DNA from: Chionis minor
Taxonomy: Eukaryota; Chordata; Aves; Charadriiformes; Chionididae
Assembly: GCA_013398295.1 (NCBI GenBank)
Contig: VZSF01004750.1
Span: forward strand, 27,140 to 91,139
Direction of reading: 5' to 3'
DNA: 64,000 bases
The notes below the pieces were generated by a model. That model searched no databases, was not told where the DNA came from, and saw only the letters and a list, made by a program, of their open reading frames with translations. This document shows, in pieces, positions 44,535 to 56,900 of the stretch. Position 1 is the stretch's first letter; each line of letters begins with the position of its first letter. A program made the translations under genes and the position numbers.

Positions 44535-47500
44535 TGGCTCGCAGCACCACTCACCTCCTGCCCCTCACTTGCTTCCTCTGAAAAAGCAGTGAGAAATACT
44601 CGTTTTGCTGTCCTTGCAAAGATGTCACTAGGACTATTACAACTGGCAAAGCACCGTGAAACACGCCAGGAGAATACGCCAACCGCGGTGGGTTTTCACT
44701 GCAGCTGCAACAGGCTGGGTCGAGGCCAGCCAGCTCGCAGCCGCCACACCGGCCGAACACCACCCATCAGGCTCTTTCTACCTCTCCGACTCATCTCACG
44801 TCCTTCGCATCATGTCAGACCAGGGCAGCTCGCTGGCAGCCAGTGAGTTTACATCAGAGCACAACTGTCGGAATTCCAGGAAGACCACAAGCTAGTTCTC
44901 CGTCTCCCGTCAAAACAAGACCAAGTGGAGATTACGTAGTTGGGTAAAGAAGATGGACCAGCGCAGACTGGTGCTGCGAGCTACCACGTCTCAGCTGACC
45001 CACAATAACAAACACACCCAACCCTGCTGTCTGCATGAAATCCTGACGTAAATATACAGGTTATCGTACGCAGGGATAGATATTTAGGACAAATGTAGAA
45101 CAAACCATCTTGGTTTCCATTCAGGCTGTTGCAAGATGATGCTTTAAGTGATTTTAAGACACTGTAGCCCCTCAGTAGTCCTCTTCCCTCTGACGAGGGG
45201 CTGGCAGAACAGGTCACCAAGTCACACATCAGCCCTTCCAGTAGGCAGGCTGAGTCTGAAGTTTGAACCCGAGCTGGGAATTGAAGCAAGAGAAGCAGAG
45301 GGGTCCCTTCCGCCAAGCCCATACAAAGCAAGCTGGCAAGCGTGGGCTGGGGAACGAGTGGCTGCCTTCACTGCTACGCGTTTTTTAGTCCACAAGCAAT
45401 GCCTAGACAATTTAGCCCAAAAGCAAGAAGAGGGTCTGGTCACAACTGGCTGGTGCCACAGGATCTCAGCCCAGCCACTGGTTCAAAGGTAACAAAAGCG
45501 AGAGGCAATGACAGACGAGTTGGTGTTTCACCAGCAACACGTGATTTGATTTGATTTGGCAGTCCCACCTGGGCACAGGCACGTTGACCAGTGCAGCTAT
45601 GGAACATTCAGAGCAAGCCTGTTTTCACCCTACAGCATTAAAGCAAAGTTTCTTGCCCTGTGCTCCTTAAGTTGGAAGCCTAGAAGTTTATTTGATTAGA
45701 AGCACGTATGAGAGCACCTCCAGAGGTGCCGAGTCCCCACAGCCCCCGTTGACTCATGCCCTTGTTATTAGAGCTGGATAAACCGTCTCAAGAGCAATAA
45801 CGTTATTATCTGTGGTGTTTCCAGCTTCCCAGATACAGCACTACTAATGCTAATTGCCAAAAGCAAATAAAATAAATCTCTGCGTGGATCTGTCTTCTTC
45901 ATTATCCTGAATCAGATACTACCACTCTTATCCAAGTCTCTCCCCCTTCATCCCTTCACACACAATTTTATCCACCGTAGATCTGCCAAATGGAGAGCAG
46001 AATTACTGATGTGTGACACAGACAGCTATTTCTATAATTTAAGCCTCTTTGTTCTTATTAATGTTGCATCAAGGTATGCTCTCCACTGGCCTGCAACAGT
46101 TGTTTTTGAAATGGGTCACCAATAAAAGTGAAAAGCAGAGGACAAGAAAACAAAAGATATTTATTACCAAATAAATTGTATCACTGTGTTTTTATTATAA
46201 CCTTTTGTTTTAACCTGAAATAATAGAAAGGGCCAGTCAAAAGTTGGATATTTGTATGACAAAAATTTCTGAGATCCCTACATTTCAAATAACTGGCTTG
46301 GTTTCAAATTGGCATGAAAAGCCCAAACCCTCAGACTTCGGGGGAGATGAAAACTAATGAAAATAGTTTGTTGTGATCCCTCCGTACTTCTTTTCAATAA
46401 GAACTGACGGTCTAATTTCCACTCCAGCATTTCAAATGGGGCTCAGCTCTTTCATCCTTTATATTATAAATAATGTGTAGTACAATGGAAGACAGAATTA
46501 AGTCAAGAGGAAGCTTTTCAACTTTGCCAAAAAGAAACATCCTGATACGTTCCAAATTTTTCCCCAGTAGAATAAATTCTCCTAGGAAATAAATAAAAAA
46601 CCCAAACCTCAACTGCTGTTGAGTTCTACTAATAAGGAGAACTAACAAACCCCAATGATAATTTTCTTTGTATGGCAATTTCAAAGCTATCTAGGTCCTG
46701 TACACAAATAAAGTCTTCTCTAAGGTAAAATATATCAGAATTGCGAACGCACAACTTTAACACAAATCTCTGGATATTTGATATTTACTTAAAGGCCCCA
46801 ACTCCAGGAAGCAAGCAATTATATACGAGTCTCAGTTCTCATTAAGAGAAAAAAAAATAAATTAAAAGAAGCAAGTTCCCTTGCTGTTGCAAGGGAAATC
46901 TTAAAGGTATGACCCAAGTACATCCCAAATGCATAAAATCCAGAAGCTAAAAAGACTTTGTACGTATTAAGTCTTAGCAGCTTTTAATGCCTGTCTCCTG
47001 ATTCCGCAGCATTTTGTGTTAGCAGAAATGACCACTGAATCTTAATATGACCCTTTAGATCATTTTCCTCCTCCTCCCCTTATCCTTTGCCAGTACTTCT
47101 ACAGAAACTGAGGTCTAAAGTGCAGTTCCCTTTGGAAGGTATGTTTGGAAATCCAGTAATTTCCCCACATTTTTCTGAAACAAAGAAAATAAATTTAGGA
47201 GTATCAGGAGGATGAAGCTAATTTCAATGTACAGTCAAACTTGTCATCCCTACATTTGAAGAATAAAATCTTATTCAACAGCTTAGATACAGTGCCAAAG
47301 AACAAATCTCCTAGTGGCAATAATTTGCCTAATCATGCTCTTCTGCACAAGCCTTCCCCATCAGGACCTGGAATCAAGGCCAGCATGTCCAACGGGATGA
47401 CGACCCCATGGGACCGCTAACTTCCCTCACAGAGAACCGAGCAGCTCTGGTGACCCACGTAAGCAGGGGGTGACACAGCAGCACGCTGTAGGTATCTCTT

Positions 47501-48905
47501 TTTATGCCAGTAAATTGACCCCGTTTGCAGCCAGAGGAAACAGGCGGTTCAGCTGTGTGACTCTCCTCGTCCTAACGAAGCCACTCGAAATCAGGGGTAA
47601 ATCAGGTAAGCTGAATCAGGCCATAAAAGTAACCATTTCCCTTGGCCATAAAAGACAGGCTAAACTGTAGATCTCTACATCTTTGAGCAGATGTAGAGCG
47701 TATTTAAGGTGTAATCTCTGCGCTCACGTACATGGAGAGGAAACCTCCTACGATGCCCAAAGTTAGGGGTGATGAATCCTGCAGTCCCTCGAGATGTGTG
47801 TGAGTCCATCTCTCTGGTAAGTCTGGAAACTGATATCTACGCTGTTGCTGAAACTGGATGAAATTAAAGATCTCAAAGTGACTACAAGTGTCATATAAAC
47901 TGTCAAGCAGGAAAAGGAAAACACAGGATATGAGCACTCACATTTTTCCACGCTAATAATGTTCAATATCCAAAGCTCAAGTTAGTGCCACTGAAATACG
48001 CCGGCAGTAGAAAGTTGTACGTGGAAAACAAAGGAACATTTAGAGTGTGTGTGTATATATGTGGCCCAATATGTATGGCTGTGCATAAACAAATTATCAC
48101 TTGCTTTATTATCAGGTCATTCCAGATGCTGAGACTTCAAATAAAGCAATGAGATTGCAAGATTTCCAGGGACGCTTACAGCGAGATCCTCTCTTTATTG
48201 AGCGATACCAAGGGTGGTTTTGCCAAGCCAGCTTTAGTTTTACACTTTCAGTCACCAAGGGCATGTCAGTGCTTTAGAGCATTACCAGAACCTCATTCAA
48301 GTTTGTCATCTTTCACCAGGACTATTGCTCTGTGAACGCTCCCGCAGCGCGGGCACCGCCGTGCCAGCGCTAAGAGGACTTGGGACAAGTTCACATGCGT
48401 GTGCGCCGCCCCATTCATTCAATATATCCATGCCCTGGGAGGGGAGGGAGTTCCGGGCACGGAGTTCTTCTAACAACTCCTACATGTGGGAGTGAATATT
48501 CTCCACTTAAATATCCCCATATGCCCGCGCAGCCCTCTCCCTTCCCACTGAGGAAGGGACTTCAATACAGCCTGACATAACGCCTTCACCAGCCACCAAG
48601 CCCACTCCAGCACTGGTCCACGGCCCTGGTTCATACGGAACGCAGTAACCTCAAAGGTTAACCAGCTTCCCAAACTTCCCAACCTCTCTCCATCTGCTGT
48701 AGCGCAAAGTACGAACCAACAACCAGCGTCACACATCGGCTGCCCTTCCTATAGAAGCTTAGCTGCCCGTCACAAACACAGCTCCCGCTCCTCCACTCCC
48801 AGGGCTAATAGGTTCAATATTTTCTGTTTTGATGGTCTTCAACACTGCAGTGCGAATCTAAAGATAGGAGCCAGAAAAATGTTACAATTGCAGAAGACTC
48901 GAAAC
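44535..48905. other. AT-rich non-coding stretch
   Basis: No gene recognised. From 45,770 to 48,150 the sequence is AT-rich and CpG-poor with many TAAT and TTATTA cores, resembling regulatory gene-desert sequence. It includes (GATTT)3 at 45,543-45,558, a perfect 9-bp hairpin at 46,876-46,897 and a GT/TA run at 48,045-48,063. Confidence 0.5.
46876..46897. repeat. Perfect 9-bp stem, 4-base loop hairpin
   Basis: TTCCCTTGC and GCAAGGGAA are exact reverse complements separated by TGTT. The stem does not extend further, so it is too short for a microRNA precursor. Confidence 0.8.
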
Positions 48906-49078
48906 CTAGAGAGTCAGGAGGCCTGGTTCAATTTAACACCAGGGTGTAACTTCGGGCAAGCCTGGGTTTCTTTTTCATTCTTTGATTGTTTTCACTGTAA
49001 GCTCTTTGGGGCAGGAACTGTGTCCCATTGTGTCGTTACAGGGTGTAGAACAATAGGCCCCTGACCTCAGCTAGGGAA
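48906..49078 (+). mobile_element. Ancient MIR-like SINE with LINE-type tail
   Basis: Three blocks appear in the right order. The head is AGAGTCAGGAGGCCTGGTTCAA, typical of the tRNA-related part. The middle is GTGTAACTTCGGGCAAG, like the MIR core phrase on losing GTGACCTTGGGCAAG. The tail is ACTGTAAGCTCTTTGGGGCAGGAACTG, the common amniote SINE/LINE 3' phrase, followed by an AGAACAATAGGCCCCTGA block. The middle is shortened. It is an old, immobile copy. Confidence 0.6.
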
Positions 49079-49196
49079 TCAAGAGATTACGAGAATTATT
49101 TAGAGGAAATCTGCGGTTAAACAAGGAATTGGAATCAGACCTCAAGTCCCTGTCAAGTGCCAGTACCAGATGACTATCCTTTTTTACCCTTCACTG

Positions 49197-49216
49197 AAAA
49201 AAAAAAAAAAAAAAAA
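49197..49216. repeat. Poly-A run (20 A)
   Basis: Twenty consecutive A bases between the MIR-like SINE and a small CpG island. It is not directly joined to the SINE, so it may be an independent homopolymer. Confidence 0.95.
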
Positions 49217-49254
49217 GTCATAATCCGCATTTATTGTTGTCCAACATTCGCCAT

Positions 49255-49506
49255 TTTTCACACGTCTGCTCGCCTGCCCCACATCTAAGAGCCTCCGCCT
49301 TCCCCCGGCTCTGCGGCCACGCCGCGGCAGAGCCTCTCGCCTCGACAGCATCTGCGGTGGCACGGCGGCTCGTTCTGCTTCTGATAAAGGGGGTATCTGG
49401 GGAAGGAAGCACCAGGAGGAAATCCAAAGGAAACGCAAGGGCTCGCTGCGTTTGTGCGCGCGCATGGGATTCTTCAGCGGTACATCGGAAATTAATTCCA
49501 GCCAGG
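49255..49506 (+). promoter_or_regulatory. Small CpG island ending at a splice donor
   Basis: About 20 CpG in 225 bases (49,255-49,480), including CGCGCGCATGG near the right end. A consensus plus-strand donor (CAGG then GTGAGC) begins at 49,507, which would close a first exon starting in the island. The plus-strand frame through it (49,234-49,530) is Ala/Arg/Ser-rich and unrecognised. A non-coding first exon is at least as likely. Confidence 0.4.
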
Positions 49507-49663
49507 GTGAGCTCTGTGTGGTCTCACTAGCCATCCAAGTCAAACTTCAGTTCACCCCAGCTGCCAAGCGGAGTTGTGGAGGAGAAAAAGGTTCAAGACA
49601 ACGTGGAAAAGGAACAAAGAAGCCAAAAAGAGTGAGCTGGTGGTATTTTCCTCCAAGGGTATT

Positions 49664-49706
49664 TTTTTTTCCCCTCTCTCTCTCTCTTTTTTTCTTTTTT
49701 TTTTTA
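49664..49706. repeat. Polypyrimidine (CT/T) tract
   Basis: Forty-odd bases of only C and T, including a (CT)n core and poly-T flanks, with no AG immediately after, so it is not a good splice acceptor. Confidence 0.9.
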
Positions 49707-49734
49707 AACAAACCACCTGGATTTTAAGATCTCC

Positions 49735-50180
49735 AGAATCCCATTAAAGGGCTTTTACTCCTCCATGAATTGGAGGCGTTTGATGAAAAGGGGTAAGGGG
49801 AGAGAAGTGTGTCTGCTTGTGGGAGGGGGAGAGGAGGGGGAGATAATGGGGCATGGGAGCCCTTAATTTCTCCTGTCTCCCCTGCCGGTAATAGGGCTGG
49901 ATGTAAACACTGCTCTGGTGAATGTTGGAGAGTGATTACAGGATAGCTGGGGAAGGAGGAAGCATTTTGAAACCACAAGTAGGAAAGCAGCTCTTTGATG
50001 GAGGGTTAGTAATTTCTTTTTTCTCCCTGCCCTCCTCCCTCACGCAGCAGCCCCCCTTTCCCTCCGTCCTCCACCTTCTGTAAACACAGCGGCAGAAATT
50101 AGATGTGGGCCAATCTGTTAAACATTTGAAGGCAAAGCGGGCTCGGTAGTGGCTCTCACTCCATAGGATACAAAAGAAGA
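49735..50180. promoter_or_regulatory. Enhancer-like block downstream of CpG island
   Basis: CpG-poor sequence with CCATTAAAGGG, TGTAAACA and CCAATCTGTTAAACATTTG cores and several purine-rich stretches. The order CpG island, donor, then enhancer-like first-intron sequence is typical of developmental gene loci, but no gene is identified. Confidence 0.25.
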
Positions 50181-50534
50181 GGCTAATGACGCTGTAATGG
50201 GCCTTTCTGGTCTCGGCCGTGGAGCCAGCTGTCCCGGGTGGTGCGCAAGGACCCAGAGAGGAAGGAAGACACAAACTGCTTTGATGGAGAAACATCACGG
50301 AGAAGGATGAAAGTTCAGACAATGAAGACTGCGTGTTCTCAGCAGGCATCGCCCAGGAACCAAAGTGCTGATGGCTGAGCAAACAGCATCTCCAGAGTGT
50401 CTCCACCTACACGGAAGGTCCAGAGATGACCTCACCAGAGCAGACCTGAGGTTCATCCAAACTAGTAGATGCTTAAGAGGAACATTACCATACCCTAACA
50501 CCCTGATGGGCTCTGGGGCCTGATATTCACTTCT

Positions 50535-50615
50535 GGCCTGGATAAATCAACTACTTTGCTCAACTTTGGTTTCCCTTAGAGGGAAAAATGGAGGTCATTA
50601 CTCCTCTGGAAAGAC
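50535..50615 (+). repeat. Possible MIR core fragment
   Basis: AAATCAACTACTTTGCTCAACTTTGGTTTCCC... then GGGAAAAATGGAGGTCATTACTCCT follows the MIR order CAAGTCACTT, CTCAGTTTCCC, TGTAAAATGGGGATAATACT. It is degraded. Confidence 0.4.
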
Positions 50616-50619
50616 CTTC

Positions 50620-53090
50620 CACACAGTGGCTGGGAAGAGCTGGGCACTACTGATCAGGCTCTGCGTGGACGTGCAGTCCTAGGATAAGTCACCCATGAGG
50701 GAAATCCCTCAGCGTAAAAAAGTTAATCATCTGTCCTGACACACAAGGTTTCTGTGTTCCTAAATCCCGGAGATGTTTTTGAGATTCCCATCTATACTCA
50801 CAGGGAAGGGCAGAGAGAATGGGATACAGTCTGTCTTTTTAAGAGCTTTACAAGATTTCGGGCAAAATTCCCCACCTTAGTCCTGTTAGTCCTGCAAGGG
50901 CAGGTCGTTGCTTCTCTTTATGCCATAGTCCTCTGGAAAGGAGCTGGCAGGAGCTCAGTGCGCATCCCCAAATTCAGCGCTTACTTTCTGGCACACATCA
51001 GAGAGCAGTTTTAACTCCCAGAGACAAGTCCACGCCTGGCAAAGAGCAGAGATTTTACAAGATCAGCGATGAATTCAGCCTTTAGGTGGTTACTAACCAC
51101 ACCAGAGACTTAATGGGAGTTAAATACTCCCAATTCTACAAAATCCCACCAGTACTGGGTATCTAACTATCCTAGCCCTCCACCCAAAAGTTTTTCATGG
51201 ATCTCAGATGGTGATTCAGCTCTAATCAGTTTTTAACGGAATATACTCTTTAGCTAGAAGGTATAATGATGGTCCTTTAATTAAATCTCCTGCTTAATAC
51301 ATCCACCCCCCCGACACCTAATACTTTTTGCCCCAGGCTCGTAGCGTTTCCTTGCATGAGGGCACCACCACAAAAGCCTCCATTTAAACAATTGTAAATG
51401 ATGGAGAGTACACATCCTGCACTAAATACGCGTGGTTTTCAAGCTGGAATAAATACACCCGACAGCTCTGTTGCATGTACAGAGCAAAATCTCATAAAAA
51501 GGTTGTTATAGTGCTATTGTTTATGCACGTAAGTTTGCTTAACAATATATATAAGCCAGTCCAAAAGCTATTTATACGCAGGACTGGCTCATCCTTCACC
51601 CTGTTTTCCCCCTCTCTACAATCTTCTTAAGCTCCTTGGTCCATACATCTGCAACAGTTGAGATTCCAGGCTATAATTAGAAACTTTCAACTGTAGTGCA
51701 GCTAAACCCCTCTATTGTGATCATCACAGCTACACAATTCATTGCTGCTTTTGGGTGTCTGCCATCCCATGAATAAATTAGCTACCATAAAAAATATAAT
51801 AAAGCCCTCAAATAGCTTCTGAGACTTTGTTTCGGTTTATATCTCTACAAAAAGTCTCTTATCTGTTGCAGGCTCAGCAATGACCTGAGACTAAGTGACG
51901 AAGAAGTACAGCTCGCCACTGACAGTTCCCAACCTTCCTTCCTGTCCTTTACCCCCTTCCTCCTCTCCCCAAACAAGGTATCTCTGTTTCTTGGAATGGG
52001 GTAGAAAGAAAAGGGATGGGCAGGTAGGAAGCTACTTTCCCCCCCACCGAGTCTGCCTATTTCTGGTATCTGAATAAACCTCGGGAAGGTGGGGAAGGCT
52101 AATAAAAAGTCTTACATTTAGCTATTCTCTTCTCCCTATAGCCCAAATTGACCATTTTTAAAGGAGCAAACTCCCTCAGTCAGATAGAACCGAGGGCAGA
52201 TGAGTCTACAAGCCACTAACAGGCAAAAAAGCTACAGAGACTTGCAGCAGCCTCAAGCAGGACAGGCAACACTTCCTAGTCATCCCCAGGTCTTGTCTAC
52301 CACACTTGTGCTGCCCTAAGCGTTTTCTCAGTCCACATCTACCTGGGACCAAGACCCAGGTCCTGAAGGCTGCAGACTGCCAATGTCTTCTGAACCTTTC
52401 CCCGTCACCAGTACTACAAGAACCCCAACACAAGGATTCACCATGACAGGATCATCTTCTGGACCGTGAACCAGACAGGTCACGGCTGTCTGTCACCAGA
52501 CATTCTCCCATCAAGCTGATCTCACCAGAAGGGCTGGGACCAGTTCCAAGAAGTTCAACCCTCTGGATGGAGACTAGGACCTTCTTTTCTGCATCTTTCC
52601 CTTGAAAATGGGATTTCCCACCCTGGGAACCACCGACCCCATACGCAAGTCCCTCCTTGCAGCCTGGGCAGGCAGGGTTAAGGTGGCGCGGTGTAGGGGA
52701 GCACCACCACTCTAGCAGATGGCAAATAATAAGACAAACACACAAACGAAGCAGCGGAAAGCAGACTGCAGAGGGCGATGGACAGTGGCACAAAAATCAC
52801 GGTAGTATCAGAGCGTAATAATTTGGGAGCTGCTCAATACCACCCCCCTTTCAAGGTGTAGCACGCTGTGGCCCTGGCCCTTCATCTCTCCCAACAGCAG
52901 AGCCCTGTACCAGAGAGAGATGCTCTCCCTCCACTCCAGGTTTCTCCACAGCAGCAGCTGCGCAGAACCGGCCCAGGAGCCAGCAGGAAGTTTGCTGTCT
53001 TTGCTGCCATAGGTACCATACTCTTATCACCCTCCATCACGCCTCTTTGCTTTACCTTTTCCTCTGTCCAAAGTTGGCACACGGTCTAAT
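50620..53090. other. Unique stretch with a possible old repeat near 51,108-51,165
   Basis: No gene recognised. The words ACTTAATGGGAGTTAAATAC followed by AAAATCCCACCAG resemble an old reptile/bird repeat with GACTTCAATGGGAGTTAGG. The segment 51,250-51,860 is AT-rich, with AATTAAAT, TATATATAAG and ATAAATTA cores. Confidence 0.4.
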
Positions 53091-53094
53091 GCTA

Positions 53095-53720
53095 CTTTTG
53101 TTAATGAACAATCATGATTTTAGCCATAAAACAATAAACGGCGCCATGAGCTCATTAGACATTAACAACCCACTGAAGTTCAAGCATGTTATCTCCACCA
53201 GAATATTACAGGGAGCGCTTATCATTTGGGGAAGGCTGAGCTGTGGGCTCCCGGGAGGGTTCAAATGTCATCTGTGGAAGAGGAGGGCGGGAAGCAGAGT
53301 AACTGGAGATGATCAATCTCAAAAAAGCAATAACTGAAAACTTAAGATATGAAAGCGCATTAGTTCCCACAAACGGCTACGGATTAAACCCACGCACAGT
53401 TACAGCCAGGAGCACACAGCCAGCCAAGGTGCTATAAAGGCGTGATGTTATTACTTCCAAGGGATGCCATTAAAACTCTGTTTACAAACCTAATGTGCCA
53501 CAGAATGGGTCAAGGAAAGAATTATTAGCAACAAAGCTATTTGATCTCTTTTATGATCCAATGAGTCATATCACTTCATACACTAGAAGGTGAATAATGA
53601 AAACCTCAAGCCTGTTGATTTATACATGTGTCCAAAATCCTGTGTTCTTTAACCTCACGTGCCCTCTTAAGTGTGATTCATCCTAAATCAAATGGAAGAT
53701 CGGGTGCTATCATCCACACT
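53095..53720. promoter_or_regulatory. Enhancer-like AT-rich block
   Basis: The part 53,440-53,720 contains a FOX-type TGTTTAC at 53,479-53,485, a SOX/TCF-type AACAAAG at 53,530-53,536, a perfect AP-1 site TGAGTCA at 53,562-53,568 and several TAAT/ATTA cores. The part 53,095-53,180 adds TTAATGAACAATCATGATTT. CpG is nearly absent and no frame is long. Conservation is the missing evidence. Confidence 0.35.
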
Positions 53721-53907
53721 CTCTCCTCCCACTCATTAATTGAAATGCTGATTGACATCCTGGTAGAATAAAATACCAGTGCCCAGTGATGGATGGTCAG
53801 GGCAGAGAATGGGGTCAAGATACAGGACTCGCAGATATAACTCTATCCTCCTCCCCATATGGGATGGTCCTAGTTTCACCTAACACTCCCTCTGGAATGC
53901 TAGAGAC

Positions 53908-53985
53908 ACAGTCACTGAATAATTCAGGCTGGAAGGGACCTCTGGAGGTCATCTGTCCATCTGGACGTACTTTAGCAGGGCAGAC
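53908..53985 (-). mobile_element. Short CR1 3' fragment, reverse orientation
   Basis: AATTCAGGCTGGAAGGGACC, then TCTGGAGGTCATCTG is the diverged complement of the CR1 3' end, followed by a GCAGGGCAGACC-like block. Only about 80 bases remain. Confidence 0.65.
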
Positions 53986-53989
53986 CTGA

Positions 53990-56900
53990 GCGGATACAAG
54001 ATCCTTTCTTTTCATGACACACCCTCATTGCTACAGCTTCACCAAAGGCATGAACCCACGATCCAAACCAGTCCAGAAAACGCATCAGAAGACTGCAGAG
54101 CCCAAATAAGTCAAGCACTGAGATGTTCCTTAGAGGTATACTGCTCTCAACAAAATCCTGACATAAACCATGTGAGTTCCCAGTGGAAATCTGCTGCGTT
54201 ATCAGTTAACTCGTTCTCCCCACTTCTTAGCAGTCCACTGCTGAGCAAGCCCAGTATTCAGGTTCCCACACCCCAGTAGGCTTTGGACTGTCTGAAAAGT
54301 AGATTGCTCTGCAACCACAGTTATCCTGGGTCCCCAGGGTAAGTCCAGAGCAGTCACCACAGAGAGCTTCAAAGCCCAAACTCATGCCTAGAGCTCTGCC
54401 ATGGCCCAGTTTCTTCCATGATGGACTCTCTGGACTCAAAGCAACTTTGGAGGTGGATATAGAGCTGGGAGGAGCATCTGAAGAAGTTCAGAACACAACT
54501 TCATTTCAGCAACAACAAAAAATACTCAGAAAACCAAGGGGCAAGAATCTGCTTTGTAGCTTTTTGTTTGTTTTTTCATTTTGGATGTTTAGTACACACT
54601 CCAAACTTCAAGCAAATTATCTCTTTTACTGCCCAGTAAACACCACGCAGCACTGCGGGCCATGGTCTCGCTAAACTTCCCAGCTGCTCCTGCTGCTGCA
54701 CACGGTTCAGAATCAGCACTTTGCACATACCATCTATTAGTCTGTAAAGGTAATTTTCCCAGGAAATACTGTGAACTTCACATGCTTGGAATAAGGACAT
54801 CAAAGAATTTTGCCCTGGTCATTCCCCTGACCAGGCAAACAATTACAGAGGAGACGTTTCCAAGTTTTGTGAAACCACTTAGGTCACATATCTACTCTTC
54901 AGAGCATGTTCAGTAAGAAGGCAGCTTTCACTCAGAGCCATGGGGAAAACACGGAGGATGTAAGAATCTGTTGTTGCTCTTGAAAAATTAACTCAAAAGT
55001 GGCTCAAGGCTACAAAAAGGAGCAATCTGATTTCTTTAGATAATTTCATTTTTCTACCAGTACTACTGTCAAAAGCTAAATACTCCTGAAACGTTAAGTT
55101 TTGCAAATTTTCTTCTTCTCCGCTCATCCCCAAGATATTTAAGACAATTCAAGAAAATGCCACTGAAACAAACTGAGGGGAACCAAAGGCCTTACGTTTT
55201 CCAGCACGTATGTATTTCCATGCTTCCTCGCTTCCTAATAGTTTTGAAAATATCTGGAGGCACGTCTAACCCTGGAGGTTTTGAAGGGTTTCCAAGACGC
55301 ACGGCATAATGTATCCCTGGGCCTTGATCGACTGCTTTTGCTGCCCAGCAGCGCAATGGCTGCAGGTCGTTCGTGGTTTTCTGGTCCGTCCCGCATTATT
55401 GCGTCCTTTCTGTCCATTTGTCACAGCGCCTACAGCTGGACGATGGGTGCGAAGCCGTTCCCGAGACACTGAGAACGCTTCCTTTTTGCTGACTTGAGTT
55501 CTTTGCGTGAGAGACCAACAAAAAAAAAACCCAAGCAGACCCACAGGATTTGCTGATATCCAGCCCCCTGGAGCCTGCCCAAGATGTAGACCACGGTCAT
55601 GTTTTTCTTGTGATGGGTGAATGCAACGAATCCCAACATTGCGAACATTACATTCTGCATTACAATACAAAGTTTTATTGTTATTTTTTCCACAGCTGAA
55701 GCCAGAAAGAAAAGAGAAGTTGGGCTGAAGGAGCAAGGCCATGTTTAAACTTCAGCAGTTTGTTAAGTAAGCAGAGCAACCGACCTGAGCGATCTCTTTT
55801 GCCTTGCCAGTGCTTTCAGTTTCCTTTTTCAAACCTACATATAGCCCCTGAAATTCTTCCTTTCACAAATGCAGAACAGAACCAAAAACATGAATTACAG
55901 GAATGAGAGCTGTACAAACACCATTTTTGAAGAAGGTGCTGACACAGCGGGATTAAAGAATCCTAGTCTACCAACAGATCAGTAATGATGCTCCACCTTC
56001 TACGCTAGACCTGGTTTTTCAGGATTGGAACAAATCCGATCTTTTAACTTGTAAAGTTTTAATCAGGATCCAAAGCATATGTCTCCTTGGGTTCATCCCT
56101 GCAATGTTCCACCAAATGCTGAAGTCAATACATTCCAAATGAATTAATCTACGTTTTAGACACGACGTTTGAAAATAGGCTGAGCTGCATAAATACATTC
56201 TCTACTCACGAAACCAATCTGGTCAAGCGCTGCCCATGGCCTTCACAGCTGCAGTTAGAAATGCATCTCCAGCAGAACTTTAGGAAACATTTAATATGGG
56301 ATCTCAGAGAATTTTCAATGAAAATTTACTCATTGATCTCTTCTGCACAGGAATCCTGTATTACGATTTAGGCTGGATTTAGACATCGGGAATAGACGAT
56401 CTTGTTTTGGTGCCTACAGAGAAAAGTCTTCCCTAGTATCTTGAAAATGAGGCGTGTTAGTTCTTGTCTATCCTCAGACCTGGAAAATTAATGACCGCTC
56501 TCTTTATAATACCCTCTAGAACCTGGAAAGCCCTCATAATGCACAGCGTAACCCAGGAATTCCCGTGTTCAGTTAGAAACAAAAGTCACGTAGTTCCAGT
56601 TAAGAGCATTGGACACCGGCCTGCTATCTCCATTCTGTTTGGCAGGACCACACATAAATGGGATTTAAATATTTATTTTCACTTCTTCGCCATCTAACGT
56701 CAAACATAACAGCCATATGCAGCAGTTAACAACTGTGTTGTAAGACATGAGCAAAACCATTGAAAACTGGGGTTTAGATTTAACCCGCATACAACACCGG
56801 TGATCACTGCAAGTCACAAATTATGTCATTTCAGCAGTGGAGCTACTGCCAGCAGAAGGATTAGCAACATCAGTTGTAACAAGCCACTTCATTTTCAAAC

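Noticed and set aside
44148..44846. Plus-strand frame of 232 codons
   Set aside because: It starts at TTG, has no domain and coincides with a CpG-rich segment where stop codons are rare.
46876..46897. Hairpin considered as microRNA precursor
   Set aside because: The stem is only 9 bp with a 4-base loop and does not extend; no known microRNA seed was noticed.
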